A stretch of DNA of 64,000 nucleotides from Candidatus Lightella neohaematopini (lineage in GTDB: Bacteria; Pseudomonadota; Gammaproteobacteria; Enterobacterales; Enterobacteriaceae). Below, in pieces: positions 37,642 to 49,065 of this stretch. The translations under genes were made by a program, and so were the position numbers. Location: the NCBI GenBank assembly GCA_025728535.1, contig JAOBJO010000003.1, positions 1 through 64,000 on the forward strand. The letters run 5' to 3'. The notes under the pieces are model-generated. The model was given only the letters and a program-made list of their open reading frames with translations, made no database searches and was not told the origin of the DNA. Every line of letters begins with the position of its first letter. The first letter of the stretch is position 1.

Positions 37642-38592
37642 ATGTTTAATATAATAAAAAAAGTTAAATATCCATACATCATCTTAATAATGGGTCCTAC
37701 TGCTTCTGGTAAAAGTAAATTTGCAATTAAATTAAGAAATTATATTCCTGTAGATATTATTAGCGTTGATTCAGTTTTAATATATAAAGGAATGGATATA
37801 GGAACTGCAAAACCATCAAAAAAAATATTAGATAACATACCACATAAATTAATTAATATACGTAATCCAAGTGAACCATATTCAGTAGGTGATTTTTATT
37901 ATGATGCAATTAATGAAATAAATCTTATATTAAGAAATAATCGTATACCATTACTTGTTGGTGGTAGTATGTTTTATTTCAAAACATTAATTGATGGACT
38001 TCCGTTATTACCAAAAAGTAATTTTTTTTTAAGAGAACATATTAATGATTTAATAAATAAATTTGGTTTTGAATTAATAAGTTGTCTGTTTAATAAGATT
38101 AACTGTACTATCGTTAATGGTGTTAATAATAATGACGTTCAAAGATTAACTCGTTCCATAGAAGTATTTTTACTATCCAAAAAAACTATTTATGAATTAA
38201 CTAATAAACAAAAAATAACGAGATTACCTTATCACATATATAAATTTTGTTTAATGCCTGATAATAAATTTATATTGAATAAACGTATTAAATATCGTTT
38301 TTATAAAATGTTATCCTTAGGTTTTGAAAATGAAGTAAATACATTATTTAATAACAATAAATTAACACTTAATATGCAATCTTCTAAATGTGTTGGATAC
38401 AAACAAATGTTATTATATATTATAGGAAAGATTAATTATCAAGATATGATTAGACAATCAATAATTGCTACTAAGAAATTAGCTAAAAAACAAATTACTT
38501 GGATTAGAAATAGCTATACTGACATATATTGGTTAAATAGTAATAATTATGATAAATCAATCAAAGATTTAATTCATATTATTTCTTATTAA
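37642..38592 (+). CDS. miaA: tRNA dimethylallyltransferase
   Basis: Adds dimethylallyl to N6 of A37 in tRNAs reading codons that start with U. It is 316 aa, the same as in E. coli. P-loop GPTASGKS at 18-25. SVDSVLIYKGMDIGTAKPS, HKLINIRNPSEPYS and LVGGSMFYFKTLIDG are typical. First gene of the E. coli-like miaA-hflK-hflC-rlmB cluster; hfq and hflX are absent. Its substrate comes from the IspE/IspG pathway. Confidence 0.98.
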   Translation: MFNIIKKVKYPYIILIMGPTASGKSKFAIKLRNYIPVDIISVDSVLIYKGMDIGTAKPSKKILDNIPHKLINIRNPSEPYSVGDFYYDAINEINLILRNNRIPLLVGGSMFYFKTLIDGLPLLPKSNFFLREHINDLINKFGFELISCLFNKINCTIVNGVNNNDVQRLTRSIEVFLLSKKTIYELTNKQKITRLPYHIYKFCLMPDNKFILNKRIKYRFYKMLSLGFENEVNTLFNNNKLTLNMQSSKCVGYKQMLLYIIGKINYQDMIRQSIIATKKLAKKQITWIRNSYTDIYWLNSNNYDKSIKDLIHIISY

Positions 38593-38645
38593 GATAGAAA
38601 TTCTAATTAATATTATTAAATAAGTTTTAAACGTACGGAGTTATT

Positions 38646-39713
38646 ATGTTTTTAAAAAATATTTTAAAAAAAAATTATCAGGAGTGGAAAAAAAGAATTA
38701 GTTATGAGCAAGGACCTCCAAATTTAGACGAAATATTTATTAATTTTTTTAGAAGAGTAAGTAAAATTTTTAGTTTTAATCCAATAAGAAAACCTAGTAA
38801 TAATAAGTTTTTTTTAGTATTGTTTATTTTATTATGTATTACTATTTGGTTTTTTAGTGGTTTTTATACTATTAAAGAAGCTGAAAGGGGACTAATTTTA
38901 CGTCTTGGTAAATTTAGTCATATTGTTTATCCAGGATTAAATTGGAAACCAACATTTATAGATAAATTAATTACTGTTAATGTAGAATCAGTCAAAGAAC
39001 TAGCTGCATCCGGTATTATGTTAACAGCAGATGAAAACGTGGTTCGTGTTGAAATGAATGTTCAATATAAAATTACTAATCCAAAGCTATATTTGTTTAG
39101 TGTTGTAAATGCTGATGATAGTTTAAAACAGGCAACAGATAGTGCTTTACGTGAAGTAATTGGTAAATATGACATGGATCGTATTTTAACTGAAGGAAGA
39201 ACATTAATACGTAACGATACATATCAAGCTATTGAAGATACTATTAAACCCTATAATATGGGTATTACTGTGTTGGATGTAAATTTTCAAACAGCCCGCC
39301 CTCCAGAAGAAGTAAAAGCAGCTTTTGATGATGCTATTGCTGCTAGAGAAAATGAACAACAATATATTCGTGAGGCAGAAGCTTATGCTAATGAAGTACA
39401 ACCTAATGCTTATGGGCGAGCTCAAAGGATTCTTGAAGAAGGTAGATCTTATAGTATAAAAAAGATATTAGCAGCTCAAGGAGAAGTATTAAAATTTAAT
39501 AAATTTTTATCAGAGTATAAAATCTTTTCTAAAATTACTAAATTAAGATTATATTTAGATACTGTAGAAAAAGTATTTAAAAATACAAAAAAAGTATTAT
39601 TAAACAATAATAATTGTAATAATATATTACTTTCACTAAATAAAAATTTTGATATGGATCATAATATTAATTATAATGATTTAAATTTTAGTGATAAGGT
39701 AAACAAAAAATAA
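38646..39713 (+). CDS. hflK: FtsH modulator HflK
   Basis: SPFH/band 7 protein that with HflC forms a large periplasmic cage around FtsH. It is 355 aa (E. coli 419). A Pro/Gly-containing N-terminal segment (YEQGPPNLDEIF), one membrane helix near 56-75, then the SPFH domain with ERGLILRLGK and LTADENVVRVEMNVQYKI. RILEEGRSYSIKKILAAQGE is the helical arm. The disordered C-terminal tail is shortened. GGAG lies 6 bases before the ATG. Confidence 0.96.
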   Translation: MFLKNILKKNYQEWKKRISYEQGPPNLDEIFINFFRRVSKIFSFNPIRKPSNNKFFLVLFILLCITIWFFSGFYTIKEAERGLILRLGKFSHIVYPGLNWKPTFIDKLITVNVESVKELAASGIMLTADENVVRVEMNVQYKITNPKLYLFSVVNADDSLKQATDSALREVIGKYDMDRILTEGRTLIRNDTYQAIEDTIKPYNMGITVLDVNFQTARPPEEVKAAFDDAIAARENEQQYIREAEAYANEVQPNAYGRAQRILEEGRSYSIKKILAAQGEVLKFNKFLSEYKIFSKITKLRLYLDTVEKVFKNTKKVLLNNNNCNNILLSLNKNFDMDHNINYNDLNFSDKVNKK

Positions 39714-39752
39714 TATAAAATAAAAGATATAAGGGAAATTAAATTTTTATAA

Positions 39753-40676
39753 ATGTATAAAAGTATTATTATAATAGTATTACTATTAATAACATTTATT
39801 TATTCATCATTATTCTTTGTGCAAGAAGGACAAAATGGAATAGTTTTACGTTTTGGTAAAGTTATTCGTTCTAATAATGATAATCCATTAATTTATAATC
39901 CAGGAGTACATTGGAAAATACCATTCATTGAAGATGTAAAAATTATAGATACAAGAATTAATACCACAGAAAATCAGGCTGATCGTTTTGTAACTATGGA
40001 AAAAAAGGATTTGATTATTGATTCTTATATCAAATGGCGTGTTAATAATTTAAGTAGATATTATCTATCTACTGGAGGAAATATAACACAAGCAGAAATC
40101 TTAATAAAAAGAAAATTTTCTGATCGTTTACGATCAGAATTAGGTAAATTAGATGTAAGAAGTATTGTGACAGATTTTAGAAATAAGCTAATGAATAATG
40201 TAAAAAATTCATTAAATTATGGAATAATAAGTAACTCTTATAGTATAAGAGGAGTGAAAACTAATAGTAGTAGTATGAGTATGTTAGGTATAGAAATTAT
40301 TGATGTAAGAATAAAACAAATTAATTTACCTATAGAAGTGTTTGATGCAATATATAAACGTATGAGAGCTGAAAGAGAATCAGTTGCTCGTAGACATAGA
40401 TCTCAGGGTAAAGAAGAGGCAGAAAAAATAAGAGCTATAGCTGATTATCAAGTAACCCGTATTCTTTCAGAAGCAAGAAAGCAATCTTCTATAATTAAAG
40501 GTATTGCTGATGCTAAAACAATTAGAATATATGCTCAATCCTTTAGTAAGGATCCTGATTTTTATAATTTTATAAAAAAATTAAAAATATACAAAAATAG
40601 TTTTAGGAATAATAAAAATATAATGATTTTAAATACTCAAAATGAGTTTTTTAAATTTATTAATGAATTTAAATAA
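39753..40676 (+). CDS. hflC: FtsH modulator HflC
   Basis: Partner of HflK in the inner-membrane complex that regulates FtsH. It is 307 aa (E. coli 334). An N-terminal membrane anchor (3-20) leads to FVQEGQNGIVLRFGKV, PGVHWKIPFIEDVKIID and MRAERESVARRHRSQGKEEA. SPFH domain plus long helix. It lies 39 bases after hflK. ftsH is at 47210 in the same orientation. Confidence 0.96.
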   Translation: MYKSIIIIVLLLITFIYSSLFFVQEGQNGIVLRFGKVIRSNNDNPLIYNPGVHWKIPFIEDVKIIDTRINTTENQADRFVTMEKKDLIIDSYIKWRVNNLSRYYLSTGGNITQAEILIKRKFSDRLRSELGKLDVRSIVTDFRNKLMNNVKNSLNYGIISNSYSIRGVKTNSSSMSMLGIEIIDVRIKQINLPIEVFDAIYKRMRAERESVARRHRSQGKEEAEKIRAIADYQVTRILSEARKQSSIIKGIADAKTIRIYAQSFSKDPDFYNFIKKLKIYKNSFRNNKNIMILNTQNEFFKFINEFK

Positions 40677-40718
40677 TATCAGAATACTAATTTCTTTGTA
40701 TAAAATTTAAAAAATTAA

Positions 40719-41450
40719 ATGTATATTATTTATGGAATAAATACTATTCAAACTTTATTAAATTATAATTACAAGTGTTTTAGTAATGTTTTAGTTTGTA
40801 AAAAAGATAATGAAAGAATTAAAATTATTATTAGTAAATTAAATTACTTTAAAATAAAAATAAATTTTGTTGACGACACAGTAATAAGAAAAGTAGTTGG
40901 TAATGTTGTTCATCAAGGAATATTAGCTTATATAAACAAAAAAAAATATGTTAATAGATTATTTTTAACTAATCTTATAAATAAAAAAAATAAGTTATTA
41001 ATATTAGTTTTAGATAGTATTGTTGATCCTCATAACTTAGGATCATGTTTAAGATCAGCTTGTGCTACTAATGTTGACTTAGTTATTATACCTAAGTATA
41101 ATTCTGTAAAACTTAATAGTACTGTTTATAAAGTATCTAGTGGTGCTGCAGGTATTGTACCAATAATGAAAGTTAGTAATTTAAATAATGTAATAAGAAT
41201 ATTAAAAAATAAAGGTATTAAGGTTATAGGTACTGATGATAAATCAAATAATATACTTTATAAAAGTAATTTAAATAAATCTTTAGTATTAATTATTGGT
41301 TCAGAAAAATATGGTATGCGTAATTTAATACGTCGTAGTTGTGACGAAATAATTAGTATTCCTACTAATAATAACATGACATCAATAAATCTGTCTGTTG
41401 CTACCGGAATAATATTATTTGAAATAATTAGACAACGTAATTTATTTTAA
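40719..41450 (+). CDS. rlmB: 23S rRNA (guanosine-2'-O-)-methyltransferase RlmB
   Basis: SpoU/TrmH-family enzyme methylating G2251 of 23S rRNA. It is 243 aa, equal to E. coli. The N-terminal substrate domain starts YIIYGINTIQTLL. The SPOUT knot shows LDSIVDPHNLGSCLRSA (motif 1), IIGSEKYGMR (motif 2) and NMTSINLSVATGIILFE (motif 3). In E. coli nsrR and rnr lie between hflC and rlmB; both are absent. Confidence 0.97.
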   Translation: MYIIYGINTIQTLLNYNYKCFSNVLVCKKDNERIKIIISKLNYFKIKINFVDDTVIRKVVGNVVHQGILAYINKKKYVNRLFLTNLINKKNKLLILVLDSIVDPHNLGSCLRSACATNVDLVIIPKYNSVKLNSTVYKVSSGAAGIVPIMKVSNLNNVIRILKNKGIKVIGTDDKSNNILYKSNLNKSLVLIIGSEKYGMRNLIRRSCDEIISIPTNNNMTSINLSVATGIILFEIIRQRNLF

Positions 41451-41530
41451 TTAATTGTTAAGTAGTTAAATAATTCTTAACTGTAGAAATATTTTAATAC
41501 TAAAATAGCTTATTAAACTTGGAAGATTTT

Positions 41531-41809
41531 ATGCGAAATTATGAAATAATAATATTAATTAGTAATACAGATGATAAAGTAGATGAAATAATAAATTTTT
41601 ATAAAAATATTATAATTAATAACAAAGGTATTATTTCTAAAATAGAAAATTATGGTATTAGACCATTATCTTATAATATTAACAAATTTAAAAAAGCATA
41701 TTATATTACTATGAATATTACAGTATCAATTAATATATTAAAAAAAATAGAGAATCATTTAAAATTAAATAATAGTATTATTCGCAGTTTAATTACTAGA
41801 ATAAAATAG
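41531..41809 (+). CDS. rpsF: 30S ribosomal protein S6
   Basis: Small-subunit platform protein that binds S18. It is 92 aa from the ATG at 41531 (MRNYEIIILIS), which has GGAAG 5 bases upstream; a TTG at 41519 is less likely. The acidic C-terminal tail of E. coli S6 (131 aa, target of RimK) is absent; it ends at SLITRIK. rpsR follows, without priB. Confidence 0.96.
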   Translation: MRNYEIIILISNTDDKVDEIINFYKNIIINNKGIISKIENYGIRPLSYNINKFKKAYYITMNITVSINILKKIENHLKLNNSIIRSLITRIK

Positions 41810-41895
41810 TGATGATTATATTGTAAAAATATATTAAAAGTGTTATTTTAAAGATGATTAGTTAATTTAAACAATTTAATATTAGTTAATTAAAA

Positions 41896-42111
41896 ATGTA
41901 TAACAATAAACAAAAGTTATTCCTAAAAAAGAATTATATATCACAAATAGATTATAAAAATGTAGATATTTTAAAAAATTACATTAGTGAAAGTGGAAAA
42001 ATAATACCTAGTAGAATTACTGGAGTCAGTGCAAAACAACAACGTATAATATCGCGTGCTATTAAAAAGGCTAGGTATCTATCACTTATACCATATATTG
42101 ATCATCATTAA
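41896..42111 (+). CDS. rpsR: 30S ribosomal protein S18
   Basis: Platform protein partnering S6. It is 71 aa (E. coli 75). [32 protein letters not shown] and [12 protein letters not shown] are conserved. The basic N-terminus is shortened. Between rpsF and rplI, the E. coli order. Confidence 0.97.
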   Translation: MYNNKQKLFLKKNYISQIDYKNVDILKNYISESGKIIPSRITGVSAKQQRIISRAIKKARYLSLIPYIDHH

Positions 42112-42132
42112 AAAATATTTTATAGTTAAATT

Positions 42133-42588
42133 ATGATAATTATATTGTTATGTAAAATCGATAAACTTGGCGATATTGGTGATAAGGTAGTAGTTAAGGA
42201 TGGTTATGCTAGAAATTTTCTAATACCTAATAATAAGGCTCTAGTTGCTAACAAAAGTAATTTGTTACTATTTAATAGTAGAAAGTTACAGTTAGAACAA
42301 GAATTAAATTATCGTAAATCACAAACAATAGATAGAATTAATAAAATTAAAAAATTAAATAGTATTACTATTTTAGCTAAAGTTGGTAGAAATAATAAAA
42401 TTTTTGGGTCTATTAATAGTAATCATATAATCAAATATATGAAAGATCAAGGTATACACCTTAAAAGTAGAGAAATTAGTTTACCAACAAAAAGTATTAG
42501 AAAAATTGGTACTTATGATATAAAAATATTGATAGAAAAAAGGTTAGTAACCAAGCTTTCTCTTAAAGTAGAGAGTTACAAAAAATAA
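42133..42588 (+). CDS. rplI: 50S ribosomal protein L9
   Basis: Two-domain protein near the L1 stalk. It is 151 aa (E. coli 149). N-terminal domain has LLCKIDKLGDIGDKVVVKDG and YARNFLIP, then a long connecting helix and the C-terminal domain (FGSINSNHI). Last gene of the miaA to rplI cluster; convergent with ppa. Confidence 0.97.
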   Translation: MIIILLCKIDKLGDIGDKVVVKDGYARNFLIPNNKALVANKSNLLLFNSRKLQLEQELNYRKSQTIDRINKIKKLNSITILAKVGRNNKIFGSINSNHIIKYMKDQGIHLKSREISLPTKSIRKIGTYDIKILIEKRLVTKLSLKVESYKK

Positions 42589-42599
42589 ACATGATCTTA

Positions 42600-43127
42600 T
42601 TATTTTTTATATCTATTTAAGGCTTTTAACATCTCATATTTTGCTTCTTCTTTGTTGGACCAACCATTAATTTTTGTCCACTTGTTTGGTTCTAATTTTT
42701 TATAATTCTCGAAAAAGTTAGCAATCTTTAGTCTTAAAGATTGTGATATATCATTGATATCATTAATGTTATTGTATTCATTACATATTTTATTACTAGG
42801 CAACATAACTAATTTTATATCTTGACCTGATTCATCAGTGGTTTTTAGTAAACCTATTGGTCTACATAATATTATTGTACCAATATTTAATGGATATGGA
42901 GTAATTACTAATGCATCAATTGGATCACCATCTAGTGATAAAGTATTATTAATATAACCATAATTACATGGATAAAAAACTGGACTAGGTATAAATCTAT
43001 CTACAAAAATTAAATTATTATTTTTATTAATTTCATACTTTACAGGGTTAGAATTACATGAAATCTCAATAATTACATATGTTTCTTCAGGAAAATTATC
43101 GTTAGTTGGTAATTTATTAAAATTCAT
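42600..43127 (-). CDS. ppa: Inorganic pyrophosphatase
   Basis: Hydrolyses pyrophosphate and drives biosynthetic reactions. It is 175 aa from the ATG at 43127 (AGGA nine bases upstream; E. coli 176). A longer frame to 43220 adds unrelated residues. The signature DGDPIDALV carries the metal ligands, and YPCNYGYI, VIIEISCNSNPVKYE and the GWSNKEEA end are typical. Confidence 0.97.
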   Translation of the reverse strand: MNFNKLPTNDNFPEETYVIIEISCNSNPVKYEINKNNNLIFVDRFIPSPVFYPCNYGYINNTLSLDGDPIDALVITPYPLNIGTIILCRPIGLLKTTDESGQDIKLVMLPSNKICNEYNNINDINDISQSLRLKIANFFENYKKLEPNKWTKINGWSNKEEAKYEMLKALNRYKK

Positions 43128-44252
43128 ATTATCATCCTTAATTTTAATAATTTTATGTTTAATGATAACATATATTAAATTTTTTAATACTTGTGTATTA
43201 GATTTAAATAATCTAAACATGATACAGCTTTTTTTTTACTTTTACTAGAATTAATTTTTTTTATATACTTAATATAGTTTATTAATTTATTGTATTGATA
43301 ATTTTAGTAATTAATTTACTATCTTTATTAAAATTTATTTTTGTTAACTTAGCATAATTAAAATTATTGTAATACATAACATTTAATAATAGTAAAGGAA
43401 ACTTATCATTAATTAGATCATTTCCTATTTTTTATAATTTTTTTGTTTAGTATATAATTAATTGAATTATTCATAGTCTAAAATATAATACTTAAGTATC
43501 TTCTATAATAACATAATAATAATTCTTAATATTTATTTACTTTAGCTAATATTACTAAAATTTCAGACAATAATTTGAATAAATAAGGTATTTTCTATAT
43601 ATTATATATATGTATCTTCTTATAGAAGTATTAAAGTTTTATCTATTGATTAGATAATTTTATTTTTAATAATATTATTGATAATATAAAATATTAGTCA
43701 CTAATATTTTTAATGAGTTTATTTTGTTTATTATTTTAAATTAACTAACATAAACAACATTATCTACAGAATATTAATAGTGTTATTAAATATTATATTG
43801 GTTAGTAGTTTCTTTTTTTACGTAATATTAATTTGTTAATAACATCATTGTGTAGTCAAGTTACATTATATATAAATTTAATTATGGTAGTGATAATAGA
43901 TGTTTCACATTATTTAATTTTATAATAGTTATTAATGTAATTATTATTGATCTAATTTTTTTTCCGCTAATATTAATTATATAAACTAATTTGTCTAATT
44001 AAATTAATCTTAAAATTTAATTATTTTATGATTTTATTATTAGCTATTTTATATATTTGATAGTTAGTTTATTAATGTTTTTAAAATTCATTACCTTAAT
44101 TTAATATTATTGATAATGTTTTAAAATAAATGTTTTAATTATTATATATTAATAATTATAAAAAACATTATTAATATTTTATAATTACTGGTAATGTAAC
44201 ATGTTAAAATTATTATATTATATAAACATTATTTAAGATATTTGGAGTTTTT
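43128..44252. other. Long intergenic region, ppa to rplU (divergent)
   Basis: About 1.1 kb, the longest non-coding stretch here. I find no gene, tRNA or ordered repeat. In E. coli ispB is divergent from rplU, and this may be where it was lost. The last 100 bases must hold the rplU promoter. One TTATCTACA at about 43760 resembles a DnaA box, but it is alone. Confidence 0.5.
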
Positions 44253-44564
44253 ATGCATGTATTATTTGATAATGGGGGTAAACAATATTTAGTTAGTAAG
44301 GGAGATATAATAAATGTTGAGAAAATTAATAAATTAATTGGTACAACTATCGAAGTAGATAATATTTTAATGTATTGTAAAAATAATATTTATAAATTTG
44401 GTAACCCATATATTAAAAACATTTGTGTAATAGCAAAAATAATTAATCATAATCGTAGTAAAAAAATAAAAATTATTAAATTTATTCGTAGAAAACATTA
44501 TCGGAGAAATTACGGTCATAGACAATGGTTCACACAAATTAAAATTATTGATATTATACTATAA
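44253..44564 (+). CDS. rplU: 50S ribosomal protein L21
   Basis: Large-subunit protein binding 23S rRNA next to L20. It is 103 aa, equal to E. coli. FDNGGKQYLVSKGDIINVEK at the N-terminus and the basic IKFIRRKHYRRNYGHRQWFT end are diagnostic. GGAG lies 6 bases before the ATG. Starts the rplU-rpmA-obgE-greA unit. Confidence 0.98.
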   Translation: MHVLFDNGGKQYLVSKGDIINVEKINKLIGTTIEVDNILMYCKNNIYKFGNPYIKNICVIAKIINHNRSKKIKIIKFIRRKHYRRNYGHRQWFTQIKIIDIIL

Positions 44565-44610
44565 TATTTAATATATAAATACTTATTAAATCTAATATGA
44601 GGTAAAGTAG

Positions 44611-44871
44611 ATGGCACATAAAAAAGCTGGTGGTTCGACTAGAAATGGTCGTGATTCTATAGGAAAAAGGTTAGGTATTAAATGTTTTGGTGGACAAATA
44701 GTTTCAGCTGGTAATATTATATTACGTCAGAGAGGTACTACTTTTCATCCTGGTAATTATGTTGGTATGGGAAAAGATTACACTTTATTTGCCTTAACTA
44801 AAGGACAAGTTAATTTTACTAAAGGTGGAAAAAATAGACACAAATTAGTTTATTTAGTACCAAAAAAATAA
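44611..44871 (+). CDS. rpmA: 50S ribosomal protein L27
   Basis: Its N-terminus reaches the peptidyl transferase centre. It is 86 aa (E. coli 85). [20 protein letters not shown] and [10 protein letters not shown] are nearly identical to E. coli. Follows rplU and precedes obgE, as usual. Confidence 0.99.
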   Translation: MAHKKAGGSTRNGRDSIGKRLGIKCFGGQIVSAGNIILRQRGTTFHPGNYVGMGKDYTLFALTKGQVNFTKGGKNRHKLVYLVPKK

Positions 44872-44919
44872 AATTAGATCATCATCTGTTCATTTTGTTG
44901 TGTAATAAAATCATTTAGT

Positions 44920-45933
44920 ATGAAATTTATTGATGAAGTTACTATTGTAGTAAAAGCTGGTAACGGAGGTAATGGATGTATTAGTTTTCGTAGAGAAAAA
45001 TACATACCTCGGGGTGGACCTAATGGAGGTAATGGTGGTTACGGCGGTAATGTAATTGTAGTAGCTGACAAAAATAAAAATAATCTTTTAGATTTTCATC
45101 ATAAAAAAAAGTTTATAGCTGGTAATGGTCATCATGGTAAGGGATATAATTGCACAGGTAAAAATGGTAAAGATAAAATTATTACTGTTCCGATAGGAAC
45201 TAGAATACTAGATATAAATAGTAATCTAATAGTAGATATACTTTATAATAAACAAAATATCATAATAGCAAAAGGTGGATCACCAGGACTTGGTAATATA
45301 AATTTTAAATCTTCTATTAATAGAACTCCTAGAATTAGAACTAATGGTGGTTGCGGAGAAGAACGAGTAGTTAAATTAGAGCTAATTTTACTAGCTGATG
45401 TTGGTCTTATAGGGTTACCTAATTCCGGTAAATCATCATTATTATGTGCTGTATCTTCAGCAAAATCAAAAATAGCAAATTATCCTTTTACTACTTTAAT
45501 ACCTAAACTTGGTGTAGTACAAACAAATAATACTAGTTTTGTTATAGCCGATATTCCAGGAATTATTTATGGAGCTTCTAACGGTACTGGCTTAGGTATA
45601 CGTTTTTTGAAACATATTAAAAGATGTACTATATTGTTACATATAGTTGATTTGACAGATGAAAATTTATTGAATAGTATTAGTATTGTTCGAAATGAAA
45701 TATATTTTTACGATAAAAAGTTAAAAAATAAACCATTATGGTTAATATTTAATAAAGTGGATTTAGTACCTAAAAATAAGTTACATACTATTATACATAG
45801 TACAATTAAAAATATCAATTATCATACAAATTATTATATTATTTCTGCGGTTAGTAAAAGTGGTTTAAATAAATTATGTTACGATTTATCAAAATTCATA
45901 ATAAATTATAAAAAATTTAATAATGTTAAATAA
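44920..45933 (+). CDS. obgE: GTPase ObgE/CgtA
   Basis: Ribosome-assembly GTPase, essential in E. coli. It is 337 aa (E. coli 390). The Gly-rich Obg fold (1-158) has GGNGCISFRREKYIPRGGPN. G1 is GLPNSGKS (165-172), with DIPGI and NKVDLV. The acidic C-terminal tail of E. coli ObgE is missing, common in reduced genomes. E. coli yhbE, usually between rpmA and obgE, is absent. Confidence 0.97.
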   Translation: MKFIDEVTIVVKAGNGGNGCISFRREKYIPRGGPNGGNGGYGGNVIVVADKNKNNLLDFHHKKKFIAGNGHHGKGYNCTGKNGKDKIITVPIGTRILDINSNLIVDILYNKQNIIIAKGGSPGLGNINFKSSINRTPRIRTNGGCGEERVVKLELILLADVGLIGLPNSGKSSLLCAVSSAKSKIANYPFTTLIPKLGVVQTNNTSFVIADIPGIIYGASNGTGLGIRFLKHIKRCTILLHIVDLTDENLLNSISIVRNEIYFYDKKLKNKPLWLIFNKVDLVPKNKLHTIIHSTIKNINYHTNYYIISAVSKSGLNKLCYDLSKFIINYKKFNNVK

Positions 45934-46021
45934 TTAGTAAATTAATTTTTATATTAGTTATTCTTTTGTTTATAATTTATTAATCGGTAACTGTGTAATG
46001 GTTGATATAGGAGAATTATTT

Positions 46022-46498
46022 GTGAGTAAAGTTCCTATGACAATAAATGGTGTTGTTAAATTAAAAAATGAATTAAATTATTTAAAAAATGTACGTAGAC
46101 CAGATATAATCAAAGCTATATCTGATGCTAGATCACATGGTGATTTAAAAGAAAATGCTGAATATCATGCAGCTAAAGAGCAACAAATTTTTTGTGAAAA
46201 GAGAATATATGAAATAGAGCTAAAACTAGCTAATGCACACATTATTGATGTTACTAAAATAATTAATAATAATTATGTTGTTTTCGGTGCTACTGTTAGT
46301 TTAAAAAATATTAAAACTAATGAAATACAAAAATATTGTATTGTTGGTGATGATGAAGCTAATATAAAGAACAACTTAATTTCTATACATTCACCTATAG
46401 CAAGAAGTATTATTAGAAAAAAAGTATCTGATATAGTTATTGTAAATACTCCAAAAGGTAAAATAAAGTATGAAATTATTAAAATAGAATATTTATAA
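46022..46498 (+). CDS. greA: Transcription elongation factor GreA
   Basis: Rescues backtracked RNA polymerase by stimulating transcript cleavage. From the GTG at 46022 it is 158 aa, exactly as in E. coli; AGGAGA lies upstream at a good distance. A start at 45998 would add eight unmatched residues. The coiled-coil tip reads [20 protein letters not shown] with its two acidic residues, and SPIARSII and IKIEYL close the protein. rlmE follows at once. Confidence 0.97.
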   Translation: MSKVPMTINGVVKLKNELNYLKNVRRPDIIKAISDARSHGDLKENAEYHAAKEQQIFCEKRIYEIELKLANAHIIDVTKIINNNYVVFGATVSLKNIKTNEIQKYCIVGDDEANIKNNLISIHSPIARSIIRKKVSDIVIVNTPKGKIKYEIIKIEYL

Positions 46499-46553
46499 TT
46501 TTTTGATAAAAAAATTTGTATTTAAAAACATAATTAATAAATTTCATTTTCAT

Positions 46554-47156
46554 ATGATTAATAATTGGTTAAAAGTTAATTTTAATGATTTTTTTACTAA
46601 AAAAGCAAAACAAAATAAATTTCGATCACGATCTTGGTTTAAATTAGATGAAATAAATCGTAAGTATAATTTACTTAAGCCTGGTATTAGTGTGATAGAT
46701 TTAGGTTCTTCTCCAGGTAGTTGGTCACAATATACTATTAGTAAGATTAAACCTAATGGTAAAGTTATTGCTTGCGATATTTTATTTATGTATCCTATCA
46801 ACGGAGTTAAATTTATACAAGGAAATTTCTGTGATGACGAAATATTCTATAAATTAACAACGGTAAGTAAAAATAAAATGCAGTTAATATTATCTGATGC
46901 TGCACCTAATATTAGTGGTATATCTTTAATAGACAATAAAAATTTTTATAATTTATTAACTAAAATAATATTATTATGTAGAAAGGTATTAGCAAAAAAT
47001 GGTAATCTAGTTATGAAAATTTTTTATAATGGGGAAATGAATAGATATATGAAAATAATTAGTTTATTATTTAATGATATAAAAATTAATAAACCAGTTG
47101 CTTCTAAATCAAAATCAAAAGAAGTATATATTATAGCGATTAAATATAAGTTTTAG
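46554..47156 (+). CDS. rlmE: 23S rRNA (uridine-2'-O-)-methyltransferase RlmE (RrmJ/FtsJ)
   Basis: Methylates U2552 of 23S rRNA in the A loop. From the ATG at 46554 it is 200 aa (E. coli 209). A TTG at 46503, only 4 bases after greA, would give 217 aa and cannot be excluded. SAM motif VIDLGSSPGSWSQY, LSDAAPNISG, NLVMKIF and SKSKEVYIIA contain the catalytic K-D-K-E set. Paired with ftsH as in E. coli. Confidence 0.95.
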   Translation: MINNWLKVNFNDFFTKKAKQNKFRSRSWFKLDEINRKYNLLKPGISVIDLGSSPGSWSQYTISKIKPNGKVIACDILFMYPINGVKFIQGNFCDDEIFYKLTTVSKNKMQLILSDAAPNISGISLIDNKNFYNLLTKIILLCRKVLAKNGNLVMKIFYNGEMNRYMKIISLLFNDIKINKPVASKSKSKEVYIIAIKYKF

Positions 47157-47209
47157 ATTTTAAATAAAAAAGAACTAATTTTTTAAAAATATTAGGTGAG
47201 GCTAGTTTC

Positions 47210-49057
<1,848 letters not shown>

Positions 49058-49065
49058 GTACTAAA

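Noticed and set aside
43750-43775. DnaA-box-like TTATCTACA in the ppa-rplU spacer, as a sign of a replication origin
   Set aside because: A single imperfect box without a cluster, without dnaA, mnmG or gidB nearby; chance matches are likely in AT-rich DNA.
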